DNA of 59,680 nucleotides from NCBI GenBank assembly GCA_025936755.1, contig JAICSS010000015.1:1-59680 (forward strand), given 5' to 3'. Source of the stretch: Solirubrobacterales bacterium (lineage in GTDB: Bacteria > Actinomycetota > Thermoleophilia > Solirubrobacterales > 70-9). The stretch's first letter is position 1; each line of letters starts with the position of its first letter. The position numbers were made by a program, and so were the translations under genes. Below the pieces are notes generated by a model, which was not told where the DNA came from, made no database searches, and saw nothing but the letters and a program-made list of their open reading frames with translations. Positions 43,168 through 50,540 of this stretch are shown here, piece by piece.

Positions 43168-43557
43168 CTACTTCTTGACGATGACCGTCATCTTCATTTC
43201 CGACGGGTGCACGGTGCAGATGAACTTGTAGGTGCCGGGCACTTCGAAGGTCCGCTGGAAATGGGCGTCGGTCACCGCCGTCGTCGTGGTCGAGAAGCGG
43301 GACTTGTTCTTCAGGGCTTTAGGCCCCTGCTTCAGGTGGACGTCGTGCGGATAGGTGTTGTAGGACGACCACACCCACTTCACCGCCCGTCCCTTCTTGA
43401 TCGTCACCGCGGTCGGCGCGAAGTAGAAGTCGTTGACGGTCACCTTCACCGGCGGCTTCTTCGGCGCCTGCGCCGCGGCCGCGGTCACCCCCAGCAGGGC
43501 GGCCGCGACGACGCAGCAGGCTGCGGCGAGGGCCCGCAGCATCCTCGGCCGCCTCAT
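43168..43557 (-). CDS. plastocyanin-like blue copper protein, secreted, 129 aa
   Basis: Signal peptide MLRALAAACCVVAAALLGVTAAAA, then VTVNDFYFAPTAVTIKKGRAVKWVW. Type 1 copper ligands are His in NTYPHDVHL, Cys and His in FICTVHPSEM, and the axial Met in the same loop. ATG 43557 overlaps the beta-helix gene stop (ATGA). It is likely a mobile electron carrier for the multicopper oxidase that starts 4 bases downstream. Confidence 0.9.
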   Translation of the reverse strand: MRRPRMLRALAAACCVVAAALLGVTAAAAQAPKKPPVKVTVNDFYFAPTAVTIKKGRAVKWVWSSYNTYPHDVHLKQGPKALKNKSRFSTTTTAVTDAHFQRTFEVPGTYKFICTVHPSEMKMTVIVKK

Positions 43558-45095
43558 CCGCAGCTCACCTCCCCGGGCTGCGGCGCAATCTCGACCGGCT
43601 GGAACTTCTCGAATGCCGGATGGGCGGCGACGCGCCGGACCCAGCTGCACTCCTGGTCCTGCGGAGGGTTCGAGGACGCGTAGCCGAGGATCGTCTTCGG
43701 GTCGCTTTCTTCCCCGAGGTTGATCTGCAGGCCCGCTTCGATGTTGAGGCTGCGGACCTGGTCGGCGAGGCCTTCGGGCTGCGGGCAGGCCGGGTAGATC
43801 TCGCTGACCGGGACCTTGCCGTTGCCCGGCGCGAAGCTTGCGCCGGCGCTGTTGGCGCCCCAGCAGTTGCCGCCGCCGGTGTCGTCGTTCCAGAAGTCGA
43901 ATTCGCCGTTGGGGTCGGCGCCTTCGCGCCCCATCGTGTTTTCGACGATCTGGTTGTTGACGTTCTTGGCGTCGTCGCCCTCGTTGGCGACGAAGACTTC
44001 GCCCGGCCCCGAGAAGGAGGCGATGCCCCACTTGTAGTTGCCGAAGACGTGGTTCTTCTTGACGACGTTGTGGGCGCCGCCGTAGAGGACGATCCCGACG
44101 CCGGTCGGGTAGTTGACCGTCGCCCCCGCGATCTGGCCGAGGCCGCCGGAGACGGTGTGGAATTTCGAGCCGGCGAGGAAGTAGTCGTAGTTGTTCCAGA
44201 ACACGTCGTTGCCTTCGAAGACGTTCCAGCCGTTCGGCTCGAAGCCCTCGCTGTCGAGCGTGTTGGGGACGATGCCGGCGCCGTTGTTGTAGAAGGCCGA
44301 GTCGACGATCTTCACGTACTTGGAGTTCGTCCCCGAGTAGCCGAGCACGTTTTCGTAGCTGCGGTCGTTCTTCAGCAGCGTCCACTTCGGCTTCCGCTGG
44401 CAGGGCTTCGGCGGCGGCGCGACGCCATGGTTGGTCCAGGCCTTGCTGTCGCAGGGCGTTTCGCCGACGTAGAAGGCCGAGTCGCCCTGGTGGAACCCGG
44501 CCGAGTTGGTCATCTTGCCGCCCAGGCAGTTCTTCGCGAAGAGCCCGTAGGAGCGGTTGGCGGAGGCCAGGAGGTTGTTCATCTCGTAGCCGTCGCAGTG
44601 CTGGCCGCCTTCGTTGGCGGCGTGTATGAAGAACCCGTTCGACTGGTAGTTCCGCGCCCACATGTTTTCCAGCACGAGACCGTTAACGCTGATCGCCTCG
44701 ATCCCGTTCTGGGCGGCGCCGAGCTCCCCCTTCGCGTTCCTGCCCTCGAGGACGACCTTCTTGCGGTTCTTCCTGGTTCCTTTGATCGTCAGGTCGTCGA
44801 AGCTCTTCTTGCGCTGGGTGCCGTCGAGGACGACCCCTTCGACGTACTTGCCGGGGCGCACGGCGACGACGGCCTTCGCCTTCGCGTTCTTCTTCTTGGC
44901 CTTGAACGACCCGGCGGCGTCGACCGCCTTCTGGATCGTCCGGTAGCGGCAGCCGTGCTTGCAGACTTCGAAGGTCTTCGTCGCCTGCTTCTTCTTCTGC
45001 CCCCCGCCCTTGCCGGCGAGGGCCGGCGCAGCCACGGTTCCGAGCAGCGCGCATAGCCCGAGGACGAGAAGTGGGACTGCCAGCCTTTGCTTCAT
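43554..45095 (-). CDS. secreted right-handed parallel beta-helix protein (NosD-like fold), 513 aa
   Basis: Signal peptide MKQRLAVPLLVLGLCALLGTVAAPALA. A short N-terminal pair CKHGCRYRTIQKAVDAA and the GKYVEGVVLDGTQ strand begin the helix, and repeated N-N/N-x-V turns follow (NNLLASANRSYGLFAKN, NDVFWNNYDYFLAG, NQIVENTMGREG), typical of PbH1 repeats. The C-terminal part is not repetitive. Beta-helix proteins bind or cleave polysaccharides, or (NosD) deliver copper-site partners. It is the first gene of the cupredoxin/multicopper-oxidase operon, so the copper context is notable. No pectate-lyase catalytic residues recognised. Confidence 0.88.
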   Translation of the reverse strand: MKQRLAVPLLVLGLCALLGTVAAPALAGKGGGQKKKQATKTFEVCKHGCRYRTIQKAVDAAGSFKAKKKNAKAKAVVAVRPGKYVEGVVLDGTQRKKSFDDLTIKGTRKNRKKVVLEGRNAKGELGAAQNGIEAISVNGLVLENMWARNYQSNGFFIHAANEGGQHCDGYEMNNLLASANRSYGLFAKNCLGGKMTNSAGFHQGDSAFYVGETPCDSKAWTNHGVAPPPKPCQRKPKWTLLKNDRSYENVLGYSGTNSKYVKIVDSAFYNNGAGIVPNTLDSEGFEPNGWNVFEGNDVFWNNYDYFLAGSKFHTVSGGLGQIAGATVNYPTGVGIVLYGGAHNVVKKNHVFGNYKWGIASFSGPGEVFVANEGDDAKNVNNQIVENTMGREGADPNGEFDFWNDDTGGGNCWGANSAGASFAPGNGKVPVSEIYPACPQPEGLADQVRSLNIEAGLQINLGEESDPKTILGYASSNPPQDQECSWVRRVAAHPAFEKFQPVEIAPQPGEVSCG

Positions 45096-45198
45096 ATCGC
45101 TCCTTGCAGCGTCGTTTTACCCTCGACCCTGCCTCCCAGCGGGCACTTCCCGCCGGTCCCTTAACCCCGGCGCCTGAAGCGTAGCGGAGCCTGGCCGA

Positions 45199-46176
45199 TC
45201 AGCCAGGAACGATCGTCCGCATCGCTTCTTCCAGTTCGGACACGCCAAACGCGCCCTCGATGCGGTCGCGGACGATTCCGTTGCGGTCGATCAGGAACGC
45301 CCAGGGCTCCGTTTCCAGGTGGTAGGCCTGCACCTGCGGGCGGGGCCCCTTGGAGATGTCGTTGTCCTTCCAGATCTCCATGTGGATGAAGTCGGCTTCG
45401 TCCCCGTAGGCGTCGGCGACCTGCTGGGCGACATCGACGACGGGGCCGCAGACGCGGCTCTGGCAGAGGGCGGGGGTGGCGAAGACGAGCACGATCGGTT
45501 TCTTGCCGACCACGTCGGCGAAGTCGACCTTGTGCATCTGGTCGGGCGGGACGCGGGTGTCGATCTTGGCCAGGTCGCCGCCGACGTCCGCCGCGGTCGG
45601 GGTGTGGATCACCGGCGCCTTGTCGCCGACCTGGGGGATTCGCGGGAACGCGCCGACCACCGGGGTGGCCGTGATCCGCGTCGCTTCCAGCCCGTGTTCG
45701 CCCTTCAGCATCGCGATCCCCAGCCAGGGGCCGTTGCGGTCGAAGCGCACCTTCGGGACCACGTAGACCGTCGTCGCCTCGCCCGGCGCCCCTGCGTCCC
45801 GGGCGCGGTAGGCGGGCTTCGTCTCCAGCGAGGTGACCTGGGCCGGCAGCGGACCCTGCACCGGTCCCTTCGCGTCCCTGGCGAAGTAGAGGGCGACGTC
45901 GGCGTCGTCGACCTGTTCCTGGCCCACGGTGAAGACGCCGAACGGGTAGCGGTTGGCGCCGCGGTCGAAGGTCTGGGCGGCCGGCGCGATCACCAGCTTC
46001 GACGGCTTCGCGCCGGAGTCGTGCAGCAGCCCCGCGATCGTCTTCCCCTTCGCCGCGGGGAACTCGGTCGCGGCGGGCGCCGGGCGCGAGGTGTCTTCGG
46101 ACCCCCCGCAGCCGGGAAGCAGCAGGAGCAGCGCGCAGGCGGCGGCGGCAAGCGATCGATGCAGGTGCGGCGGCAC
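45199..46176 (-). CDS. thioredoxin-fold lipoprotein, 325 aa
   Basis: GTG 46176 gives a compact lipoprotein signal (MPPHLHRSLAAAACALLLLL, then PGCGG); longer in-frame starts (46260, 46281) would bury the signal. Residues ~70-190 are a beta-rich domain. Residues ~200-325 are a TlpA/SCO-like thioredoxin fold with VVGKKPIVLVFATPALCQSRVCGPVVDVAQQ, a C-x4-C instead of the usual CxxC, and the cis-Pro region ETEPWAFLIDRNG. It probably handles disulfides or copper delivery outside the membrane. It precedes the copper operon by 103 bases, which supports a copper-related role (inference). A GC-rich hairpin (46213-46230) lies upstream of its start. Confidence 0.85.
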   Translation of the reverse strand: MPPHLHRSLAAAACALLLLLPGCGGSEDTSRPAPAATEFPAAKGKTIAGLLHDSGAKPSKLVIAPAAQTFDRGANRYPFGVFTVGQEQVDDADVALYFARDAKGPVQGPLPAQVTSLETKPAYRARDAGAPGEATTVYVVPKVRFDRNGPWLGIAMLKGEHGLEATRITATPVVGAFPRIPQVGDKAPVIHTPTAADVGGDLAKIDTRVPPDQMHKVDFADVVGKKPIVLVFATPALCQSRVCGPVVDVAQQVADAYGDEADFIHMEIWKDNDISKGPRPQVQAYHLETEPWAFLIDRNGIVRDRIEGAFGVSELEEAMRTIVPG

Positions 46177-46282
46177 TCCGGAGAACCTACAGATCGCCGG
46201 TCCCCGCCTCCGCGCCCGCGAACGCGGGCGGCGCTTATTGGGTACGTACAAAGTGGTCATGGAGATGCCCGAGAAGTGCAAG

Positions 46283-46399
46283 GAATCAGGGCGAGCGAGC
46301 GCCTATGATTCACCCCGCTGCTTGGCCGGGGACCGAGCCGCAGGCCCAACTTGGGGGTTCAAGGGCCGTAAGCCCATAACTTGATTTAGGGAGGCGTCG
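46283..46399 (+). ncRNA. structured 5' leader, possible riboswitch-like element
   Basis: A first hairpin pairs GAATCA (46283-46288) with TGATTC (46306-46311), extended by an inner GGCG/CGCC. A second pairs CCCCG (46313-46317) with CGGGG (46327-46331). Then follow GGGGACCGAG, TTGGGGGTTCAAG and CCGTAAGCC, where GCTTGGCC can pair with GGCCGTAAGC. The order GGGGACC...TTGGGG-T...CGTAAGC is reminiscent of the c-di-AMP (ydaO) class, but the element is shorter and I do not see its conserved 3' half. AGGGAGG before ATG 46400 is the ribosome binding site. Confidence 0.35.
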
Positions 46400-46882
46400 A
46401 TGCCCGGGAAGAAGCTGATCCTGCCACTAGTCCTTTTCGCCGCGCTGCTGGCGGCGGTGCCGTCGTTCGCCGACGACGGGGAACGGCAGGTCTACAAGGC
46501 CGAAGTGGAACCGATCTGCAAGGCCAACACCCAAGCCAACGAAAAGATCCTCAAGGGCGTGCGGCAGCTGGTGAAGGCGGGCAAGCTCGACGCCGCCTCG
46601 AAGAAGGTCTTCGCCGCCGCCAGGGCCCTCAAGCGCACCCGCGCCGAACTGCTCGCGGTGCCGAAACCCTCCGAAGACGCGGCCCGGCTGACCAAGTGGC
46701 TCGGCTACGTCAAGGAAGAGGTCACCTTGTTCGAAAGCCTCGGCCGCAAGCTCAAGGCCGGGGAAAAGACCCAGGCCCAGAAGATGGTCCTGCGGCTGAA
46801 ATCGACCGCGGATCGAGCCAACAACACCGTGCTCGACTTCGAATTCCGCTACTGCCGCTTCCAGCCCTCGAAGTTCATCTAG
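46400..46882 (+). CDS. secreted helical protein, 160 aa
   Basis: Signal peptide KKLILPLVLFAALLAAVPSFA, then an all-helical protein with two cysteines (VEPICKAN near residue 40 and FRYCRF near the end) that could form a disulfide joining its ends. Charged amphipathic helices are rich in Lys and Leu. I do not recognise a named family. It has a strong AGGGAGG site and a structured leader. Its stop is 4 bases before the next gene, so both are probably co-transcribed. Confidence 0.75.
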   Translation: MPGKKLILPLVLFAALLAAVPSFADDGERQVYKAEVEPICKANTQANEKILKGVRQLVKAGKLDAASKKVFAAARALKRTRAELLAVPKPSEDAARLTKWLGYVKEEVTLFESLGRKLKAGEKTQAQKMVLRLKSTADRANNTVLDFEFRYCRFQPSKFI

Positions 46883-46886
46883 GCCG

Positions 46887-47270
46887 ATGGCGGTGATCGC
46901 GAGCGCCCGCACTCCGCGCGAGAGCACGCGGGCGCTCGCCGCATCCATCAGCCGCGGCGACCTCGACGGCGCGGCCCACTGCTTCGCAAAAGACGCCTGT
47001 CTCCTCACCCCCGACGCCACCGCGGTGCGGGGGCGGGAGGAGATCAAGCCGATCCTCCATCAGCTGATCGTCGCCGGCTCCCAGATCGAGGTCCAGGACA
47101 GCTCGATCGTGCTCGCCGGCGAGGTCGCCCTCGGCAGCGAGCGCTGGGTCGTCACCTCCGCCGGCTCCGAAGGCTCGCCCTTCACGAGGACGCTGACGCC
47201 GACGGTGGTCCTGCGCCAGATCGAGGAGGTCTGGAAAGTCGCGGTGGCGATGCCGTGGGTCCGTCGCTGA
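46887..47270 (+). CDS. NTF2-like (SnoaL/DUF4440-type) protein, 127 aa
   Basis: Single domain: TRALAASISRGDLDGAAHCFAKDACLLTPDATAVRGREEIKPILHQLI followed by strands EVQDSSIVLAGEVALGSERWVV and a final VEEVWKVAVAMPW-like strand. The pattern matches DUF4440/SnoaL-like proteins, usually small ligand-binding or unknown-function proteins. It immediately follows the secreted helical protein gene and ends 58 bases before tRNA-Thr(GGT). Confidence 0.85.
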   Translation: MAVIASARTPRESTRALAASISRGDLDGAAHCFAKDACLLTPDATAVRGREEIKPILHQLIVAGSQIEVQDSSIVLAGEVALGSERWVVTSAGSEGSPFTRTLTPTVVLRQIEEVWKVAVAMPWVRR

Positions 47271-47328
47271 TCGACCCGCCACCGTCTAGAATCATCCTGA
47301 GCGTGCGGCTCCCCAGGGAAGCCGACCC

Positions 47329-47401
<73 letters not shown>

Positions 47402-47475
47402 TCTAAGAAGTCGCTGCAAATCCGCCGCTTCTGCAACCGATTCTGCGGCCGTTTCGAGTCCTTTTGAATCCGCAT

Positions 47476-47529
47476 ATCTGCCACTAGTGGCAGATGGCGC
47501 CGCGATTGCACCCGATCGGCCGCGATTGC
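47476..47529. repeat. 20-bp perfect palindrome plus two 10-bp direct repeats
   Basis: ATCTGCCACT (47476-47485) is followed directly by its reverse complement AGTGGCAGAT (47486-47495), a perfect 20-bp dyad. Next come two copies of CCGCGATTGC at 47500-47509 and 47520-47529 with a 20-base period. The set lies 75 bases after tRNA-Thr and before the first HTH gene. Possible roles are operator, recombination core or replication/excision site. Confidence 0.6.
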
Positions 47530-47574
47530 CCTCGCTTTACCGGGTTCACCGAGCTAACGTCGCGACCCGGAAAT

Positions 47575-47633
47575 GAAAAGCGCCCCGGCGGCGGTTGCAC
47601 GCCCCGGGGCCGACACAGGAGGGTTGAGCTCCC
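47575..47633 (+). promoter_or_regulatory. hairpin leader A of the first small winged-helix gene
   Basis: The leader reads GAAAAGCG, a GC-rich hairpin GCCCCGG...CCGGGGC, then ACACAGGAGG (ribosome binding site) and AGCTCCC directly before ATG 47634. It is closely similar to the leader at 47958-48027. Confidence 0.6.
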
Positions 47634-47948
47634 ATGCAAGGCAAGGGTAAAGGCGCCAAATCGGCTGCGAAGGCCGACAAGGCGAAATCGAAAGCCAGCA
47701 GCCCGAAGGCGCGGAAGTCCCAGCAGGGCCAGGAGAGGTTCCGGCCGGGTCAGCTTGACGGCCTCGTCCTCGGCTATTTGAAGAAACACAAAGGCGAGCT
47801 GCCGGTCAGCCCGACCACGGTCGCCCGTGGGATCGAGCGGTCCTCGGGGGCGGTCGGCAACTGCCTCGACCGGCTCGAGCAAGCCGAGAAGGTGAAGCTG
47901 GTCGACAAGAAACCGCGCCGCTACGACCTCGCTGGAAGCACGAAGTAG
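47634..47948 (+). CDS. basic-tailed winged-helix protein, 104 aa
   Basis: Residues 1-32 are a Lys/Ala/Ser-rich basic tail (histone-like). Residues 38-98 form a winged-helix domain: LDGLVLGYLKKHKGELPVSPTTVARGIERSSGAVGNCLDRLEQAEKVKLVDKKPRRYDL. The fold suggests a DNA-binding regulator or nucleoid-type protein. It is the first gene after tRNA-Thr(GGT) and has a hairpin leader shared with the next gene. No database family is assigned. Confidence 0.75.
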   Translation: MQGKGKGAKSAAKADKAKSKASSPKARKSQQGQERFRPGQLDGLVLGYLKKHKGELPVSPTTVARGIERSSGAVGNCLDRLEQAEKVKLVDKKPRRYDLAGSTK

Positions 47949-47957
47949 TCGCTGACT

Positions 47958-48027
47958 GAAAACAAGCGGCCCCCGGCGGCGCTGGAACGCCAACCGAGGG
48001 CCTGACCACAAGGAGGCACAGCTCCCC
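47958..48027 (+). promoter_or_regulatory. hairpin leader B of the second small winged-helix gene
   Basis: GAAAACAAGCGG, then a hairpin GGCCCCCGG...CCGAGGGCC with an inner GGCG/CGCC stem, then ACCACAAGGAGG and CAGCTCCCC directly before ATG 48028. Sequence and arrangement repeat leader A, giving two copies 383 bases apart. Confidence 0.6.
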
Positions 48028-48330
48028 ATGGCCAATGAGAAATCTACGGCTCCTGGCGTCACCAGGTGCCTGACCACCTGGGACGAAGACCAGCGCGAGC
48101 AGAGGGCGGTCCTTCGCCAGATCCTTGAACTCCACCCGAACGCGCTCACTCAGGACGAGCTGGTCCGGGAACTCTCCGGCGGCGGATCGCGGAAATTCAC
48201 GGACCTCGATGCGATCGAGCGCGCGGTCAACGACCTGGCCGGTGCCGGCCTGATCCATCGCCCCGGCGAGGACGGGATGATCCGGCCGACCTGGGCCGCC
48301 GTCCGGCTTCACGACCTCCTGGAACGCTGA
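48028..48330 (+). CDS. winged-helix protein, 100 aa
   Basis: Residues 25-95 form a winged helix: RAVLRQILELHPNALTQDELVRELSGGGSRKFTDLDAIERAVNDLAGAGLIHRPGEDGMIRPT. It resembles small ArsR/MarR-like or replication-initiator-like domains but lacks ligand residues. AAGGAGG precedes the ATG. Its stop overlaps the ATG of the XRE gene (TGATG), so 48028, 48330 and 48635 form a tightly coupled three-gene set. Confidence 0.75.
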   Translation: MANEKSTAPGVTRCLTTWDEDQREQRAVLRQILELHPNALTQDELVRELSGGGSRKFTDLDAIERAVNDLAGAGLIHRPGEDGMIRPTWAAVRLHDLLER

Positions 48331-48638
48331 TGGACGGGCGACGGAGGAACGAGGAGGTAGCGAGGCGGATCGGCCACAACGTGTTCCTTGCCCGCCGCCG
48401 CGCCGGCTACTCCCAAGAGGAGCTGGGACGACTCTGCTCGCTGCACCGTACCGAGATCGGGATGATCGAGAACGGGGACCGCCTGCCGCGCTCAGACACG
48501 CTGATGAAGCTGTCCGGTGCCATCGAAGTGGGGCCCGAGTTGCTGCTACGGGGGATCGAGTGGATCCCGCCCGGTCCATCGACCGGCGGCGGCAACTTCG
48601 GGGTCATCCCACCGGGCCGGGGAAAGGCAGAGCGATGA
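48330..48638 (+). CDS. XRE-family helix-turn-helix regulator, 102 aa
   Basis: Cro/C1-type HTH at residues 10-65: ARRIGHNVFLARRRAGYSQEELGRLCSLHRTEIGMIENGDRLPRSDTLMKLSGAIEV. A short proline/glycine-rich tail follows. Such single-domain XRE proteins are typical regulators of mobile elements. It overlaps its neighbours at both ends (TGATG and ATGA). Confidence 0.88.
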   Translation: MDGRRRNEEVARRIGHNVFLARRRAGYSQEELGRLCSLHRTEIGMIENGDRLPRSDTLMKLSGAIEVGPELLLRGIEWIPPGPSTGGGNFGVIPPGRGKAER

Positions 48639-48952
48639 CGGCCAAGAAGAGGTCCAATAGAGCTCCGGAAGAGGCGCTGCTGTTCGTCCTCCGGCATCCG
48701 CTACGGAAGCGGCTGCTGAGGTTCTACGTCGAAGCCGAGGGGACGTTGAGCCCGAAGCAACTCACGCTCCTCGTGAACGAGCCGAAGATCTCGAACGTCG
48801 GGTACCACGTCCGCACCCTCGCCGAAAACGGCGCTGTGGAGCTGGTGAAGACGGTGCCGCGTCGCGGCTCGGTCGAGCACTTCTACAAGGCGACGGACTT
48901 GGTCGACGAAGTGCCCTGGGGACGGGCGGCGCTCGGATTGAAAGCTGGGTAG
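48635..48952 (+). CDS. ArsR-like winged-helix regulator, 105 aa
   Basis: ATG 48635 overlaps the XRE stop (ATGA). The winged-helix region is ALLFVLRHPLRKRLLRFYVEAEGTLSPKQLTLLVNEPKISNVGYHVRTLAENGAVELVKTVPRRGSVEHFYKAT, the ArsR-type LRxRLL.....LS..L......S.VSYHVRxLxxAGxV pattern. No metal cysteines are visible. Similar wHTH-only proteins recur downstream in this region. Confidence 0.82.
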   Translation: MTAKKRSNRAPEEALLFVLRHPLRKRLLRFYVEAEGTLSPKQLTLLVNEPKISNVGYHVRTLAENGAVELVKTVPRRGSVEHFYKATDLVDEVPWGRAALGLKAG

Positions 48953-49368
48953 CGATGGATCTGGACCCCAGGACGAAGGTCATAAGCTCCGGCTCCCTCA
49001 CGATCTGGCGGCCGAGTTGGAGCTTGTCTGCCGGATAGATCAGGTCTCGATGTCGTAGGCGCTTAGGGCCGGGCCTACAGGCACATTGCTATCGGCCACG
49101 CCGATGACGGATCCAGGCCCGCCTCAGAGAGCGATTGGAAAAGGACCGGGAGATCCTGGGACTGATCGCGAAAGAGTCGTAGCGTCTCAAGTGATCCAGA
49201 CCCGGCGGCGAGCATTTATTACGAATGATGTGCTGTCGACGGCGGGTCTGCCCTAGGTCGGCCTTGTAGAGCCGAGTCTAGGCATTTCGGGGGCACGTGG
49301 GCAGACCCTGTCCCTCCATTTGTCTCTCAGTTTCGCCAGCACCGATCCTCGACACCCTGCAGGAACCT
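48953..49368. other. 416-bp gene-free stretch with tRNA-Thr debris
   Basis: No convincing gene. Bases 49215-49234 match, at 18 of 20 positions, the antisense of the anticodon arm of tRNA-Thr(CGT) (27987-28006), including TTACGAATGA and GTGCT; the rest of that tRNA is not recognisable. Codon structure is eroded and stops occur in all frames, which fits decayed element DNA at an island edge. Confidence 0.5.
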
Positions 49369-49441
49369 GTCCGGATAGTTCAGCTGGTAGAGCACTTACT
49401 TCGTAAGCACGGGGTCACGGGTTCAAATCCCCTTTCGGGCT
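49369..49441 (+). tRNA. degenerate tRNA-Thr-like gene (CGT at anticodon position), probably a pseudo-tRNA
   Basis: The 73-base sequence lines up position for position with tRNA-Thr(GGT) at 47329. The acceptor GTCCGGA/TTCGGGC pairs with wobbles and the T-loop TTCAAAT is intact. The anticodon stem CTTAC/GCACG has two mismatches, and the T-stem ACGGG/CCCCT has one. The loop TTCGTAA would give CGT. It may be an element-borne or decaying copy. The 3' part is also the antisense of the methyltransferase gene end. Confidence 0.6.
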
Positions 49442-50200
49442 TTCGTGCCTGCCGATGAAGACGAGCTTGTAGTCGCGGTGTTCGTCGAGAGGGCCGGATA
49501 GCGATATCTTGTCGCCGTCCTCGCGCATCCCCAGAGCGGCTACAACCGCGATCCCAGCTTCGCGCATTGCGTCTCGCACCTCTTCCTCGGATCTGAATCG
49601 CTCGAGGTGGCGGATTGGCTTGGTTAGTCGATCGCCAGTGATTTCAGCTTCAAAGACGGCTGGCGCGACTTCTCCGCGCCCGCTCCATAGCCATTTCGAT
49701 CCGCAGTGCTCGACTTGCCTTCGCCCGATGTAGCCGCGAGCGTACGTCGAGCTGGAGTTGACGTCGAAGACGAGCAACCCATCCTCGGCAAGGTTCCTGC
49801 GCATCGCCGACAGCGCGAGGACCAAATCAGGATCACCGAGCAGGTAATTGACCGAGTCATTCAGCGAGAGGACGAGATCGAAGTCGCCAAGATGCGTCAG
49901 GGTCCGCATATCGGCCGCTGAGAGGCGCACTTCGCCTGTGCCCTCCGTGGCCGCGACAGCGAGCATGGCCGGCGACAGGTCGCAGCCCTCAACCTCCCAG
50001 CCGCGCCGCAGCAGGGGTCGAAAGGCTCGGCCAGTCCCGCACGCGACGTCGAGGGCTCTGCCGCATGTCGGCAGACCATGTTGCCGAAGCTCGGGAAGCA
50101 GCACCGTCCCTAACCACTTCTCGTAGTCGTTGGAGTGGTTGAAGTCGTTGTAGATGGCAGCAAATGGCTCGTACGCGGTTAGCGCGGGGTCCGATTCCAT
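49415..50200 (-). CDS. class I SAM-dependent methyltransferase, 261 aa
   Basis: Motif I GRALDVACGTGRAFRPLLRRG at ~47-68, post-I VEGCDLSPAML, motif II DFDLVLSLNDSVNYLL, then LLVFDVNSS and a long C-terminal beta part. The N-terminus AYEPFAAIYNDFNHSNDYEKW is typical of small-molecule methyltransferases of this type. The last nine codons are antisense to the tRNA-like sequence. Substrate not predictable. Codon use is less GC-biased than the core genes. Confidence 0.88.
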   Translation of the reverse strand: MESDPALTAYEPFAAIYNDFNHSNDYEKWLGTVLLPELRQHGLPTCGRALDVACGTGRAFRPLLRRGWEVEGCDLSPAMLAVAATEGTGEVRLSAADMRTLTHLGDFDLVLSLNDSVNYLLGDPDLVLALSAMRRNLAEDGLLVFDVNSSSTYARGYIGRRQVEHCGSKWLWSGRGEVAPAVFEAEITGDRLTKPIRHLERFRSEEEVRDAMREAGIAVVAALGMREDGDKISLSGPLDEHRDYKLVFIGRHESPKGDLNP

Positions 50201-50540
50201 CGTGGCCAGCCTAGGCGTTCTACGACAGAAGGCGCAAATAAATCGATTGGGAAAAGCGGGGGCCTCGCCTCAAAACATCGCTGCGACGATGCACCCCGCC
50301 TTTTTGGCTCTATATCAGCCGTTCTTGTGGGTTGAGACCGCCGGCACGGCGGTCTGGATCGTTCCGATCTTCATGCTCTCACCCCCTTTCTATTTATTTG
50401 CGGATAGGGGGAGTAAAGAGCTACGTAAGAAGCGGCGCATGGGCTCTGCTGCCGTTAGCCAATCCGGCGAAACGGGTTAGACAGGCCGTCGCTAGTCGTC
50501 AGGCGCCACTGAGGCCTCGTCTGGTAGGTAGTGGGTACTC
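50201..50540. other. 340-bp stretch with hairpin and possible micro-ORF
   Basis: A GCGGGG...CCCCGC hairpin (50256-50299, with inner CATCG/CGATG) is followed by TTTTT at 50301-50305, resembling an intrinsic terminator or attenuator on the plus strand. An ORF from ATG 50289 to 50480 would encode a 63-aa peptide with a hydrophobic stretch (AVWIVPIFMLSPPFYLF) and a basic tail; it overlaps the hairpin and is only a weak candidate. Nothing else recognised. Confidence 0.35.

Larger units (their letters stand above)
47402..49441. mobile_element. candidate small tRNA-flanked element between two tRNA-Thr-like sequences
   Basis: The stretch is bounded on the left by intact tRNA-Thr(GGT) and on the right by a degenerate tRNA-Thr-like sequence in the same orientation, 2,040 bases apart. 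It holds a perfect palindrome, direct repeats, twin hairpin leaders, four small DNA-binding proteins and tRNA debris, and no housekeeping gene. No integrase is present, so if it is an element it is a remnant or a satellite. The relationship is inferred from layout only. Confidence 0.35.

Noticed and set aside
46213..46230. GC-rich hairpin near 46.2 kb as a terminator
   Set aside because: Seven-bp stem with a four-base loop lies upstream of the lipoprotein start and is not followed by T residues; more likely incidental leader structure.
50289..50480. 63-aa membrane-like ORF after the methyltransferase
   Set aside because: Overlaps a terminator-like hairpin, has no ribosome binding site and no recognisable family; kept only as a note.
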